Assembly (NCBI GenBank): GCA_023418755.1
Contig: JAEZZE010000001.1
Span: 1-15,998, forward strand
Origin: Bacillota bacterium
Lineage (GTDB): Bacteria; Bacillota; Bacilli; Paenibacillales; Paenibacillaceae
Length of the DNA: 15,998 nucleotides
Direction of reading: 5' to 3'
Shown here: positions 15,491 to 15,998 of the stretch, piece after piece
Numbering within the stretch: position 1 is the stretch's first letter
Layout: each line of letters begins with the position of its first letter
Notes under the pieces: generated by a model
What the model saw: the letters and a program-made list of their open reading frames with translations, nothing else
Told to the model about the DNA's origin: nothing
Databases searched by the model: none
Program-made: the position numbers and the translations under genes

Positions 15491-15715
15491 AAAGTTATGG
15501 AAGATGAATGTTCGGTCGGAGCGCCCCCGCGTTCCGCCTTGGCGTCACCTGCAGCGATTCTCCGCTTTTCCTTTAATTTCCGCTAATTCTGGTCTCAAAA
15601 GATCCACCGCATCTTTCGTGTTTCAATCCTCCGTGCGCCACTTGAAACAATCCTTATAACAACGAGGTTTACGGTATTTTCTCTAATTCCTTCACGGTTA
15701 AAACAGGAATTCACA

Positions 15716-15746
15716 TTGAGTATGAATGCGGTTTCTATGTTACTAT
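15716..15746 (+). promoter_or_regulatory. Candidate promoter of the divergent AraC-family gene
   Basis: TTGAGT (15716-15721) and TACTAT (15741-15746) are 19 nt apart, longer than ideal, but the -10 has the TGn extension (TGTTACTAT). The second 14-bp repeat copy fills most of the spacer. The leader to the TTG start would be about 97 nt. Confidence 0.35.
15722..15735 (+). repeat. 14-bp direct repeat, copy 2
   Basis: ATGAATGCGGTTTC, identical to copy 1 at 15473-15486 and 249 bp away from it. It sits just upstream of the candidate plus-strand -10 box. Confidence 0.7.
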
Positions 15747-15849
15747 CTTAGGGATACTACCGATGCTTTTCTCCGTATTTTTTGCTTCTTACTCCTCAAA
15801 TATTGCGATTTTTAAGGGATGATAACGCATAGAAGGGGGCGAACGAGGA

Positions 15850-15998
15850 TTGATCGAGATTTTAAACGGCACGAAGGAAACCGTCTCCTTTCGCGAACAT
15901 TTCGGCATTCGGCTGTACCTGAATCGCGAAGCGGAAAATTATCCCTTGCACTGGCACACCGCCGCCGAAATTATTATGCCGCTCGATAACCTATACAC
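15850..15998 (+). CDS. AraC-family transcriptional regulator with cupin sensor domain, N-terminal fragment
   Basis: Only the first 49 residues are in the window. They read as the start of an AraC_binding cupin domain, with the signature AENYPLHWHTAAEIIMPLDN, where the HWH pair begins the beta-barrel that binds a small ligand. In full-length members (about 280-300 residues) an AraC helix-turn-helix domain follows; it lies beyond base 15998. The start is taken as TTG at 15850: an in-frame TAA lies nine codons upstream and no ATG or GTG occurs in between. AAGGGGG lies about 10 nt before it, a rather long spacing. The gene is divergent from the RR-HK-RR operon and faces whatever lies past the window, probably sugar-degrading genes. 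Confidence 0.8.
   Translation, partial: MIEILNGTKETVSFREHFGIRLYLNREAENYPLHWHTAAEIIMPLDNLY

Larger units (their letters stand above)
15447..15849. other. Non-coding divergent promoter region
   Basis: No gene is supported in these 403 bases. The DNA is more AT-rich than its surroundings. It holds a minus-strand promoter near 15458-15486, a candidate plus-strand promoter near 15716-15746, and two copies of ATGAATGCGGTTTC (15473-15486 and 15722-15735). An 8-bp inverted repeat, TGTTTCAA/TTGAAACA (15619-15626 and 15642-15649), lies roughly in the middle. No terminator or structured RNA is evident. Confidence 0.7.

Noticed and set aside
15619..15649. 8-bp inverted repeat with a 15-nt spacer in the divergent intergenic region
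   Set aside because: Spacer is long, no promoter element overlaps it convincingly, and short inverted repeats of this size occur by chance in AT-rich DNA.

Overview
The window reads as a chromosomal carbohydrate-uptake region from a GC-rich Gram-positive of the Paenibacillaceae type (Paenibacillus or Cohnella are the best guesses). This rests on strong AAGGAGG-type ribosome binding sites, lipoprotein substrate-binding proteins, YesM/YesN-like two-component systems beside ATPase-less CUT1 sugar transporters, and a FadR/FCD-type GntR regulator. No rRNA, tRNA, CRISPR, insertion sequence or phage gene was seen. Nearly every gene lies on the minus strand, so transcription runs from high to low coordinates.

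Region A (1-7485, minus strand) is one probable operon: a GntR/FCD repressor (7384-6683), a CUT2 (ribose-type) ABC importer made of a double ATPase (6660-5158), a permease (5186-4188) and a lipoprotein binding protein (4110-3133), then a cytoplasmic GH20-like glycoside hydrolase (3028-803), and an M20 metal-dependent deacetylase/peptidase (806 to beyond base 1) coupled to it by an ATGA overlap. The operon starts at a promoter buried in a 33-bp near-perfect palindrome, probably the GntR operator. Hairpins flank the binding-protein gene on both sides and may set its expression apart from its neighbours. The order suggests import of a small glycoside or amino-sugar conjugate followed by glycosidic cleavage and amide hydrolysis in the cytoplasm. 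The substrate cannot be read from the sequence.

Region B (7534-11390, minus strand) is a CUT1 importer operon with a large binding lipoprotein (11302-9578) and two permeases (9510-8542, 8529-7609), closed by a strong intrinsic terminator at about 7534-7575. It has no ATPase, so a shared MsmX-like ATPase elsewhere is expected. Its promoter overlaps a good catabolite-response (cre) sequence, and the predicted mRNA begins with a stem-loop.

Region C (11416-15490, minus strand) encodes a YesN-like response regulator (15446-14334), a YesM-like histidine kinase (14314-12509) and a second YesN-like response regulator (12534-11416). This RR-HK-RR cluster very likely senses an extracellular saccharide and drives the Region B importer.

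Region D (15447-15998) is a non-coding stretch of about 400 bases with divergent promoters, each touching one copy of an identical 14-bp sequence. It is followed by the start of a plus-strand AraC-family regulator with a cupin sensor domain that runs off the window.

I see no evidence of a wholly new biological system. The most unusual points are the GntR palindrome, the GH20-like/M20 pair in a CUT2 operon, the cre/5' stem-loop promoter, the repeated 14-bp element, and the uncertain translation start of the first response regulator.
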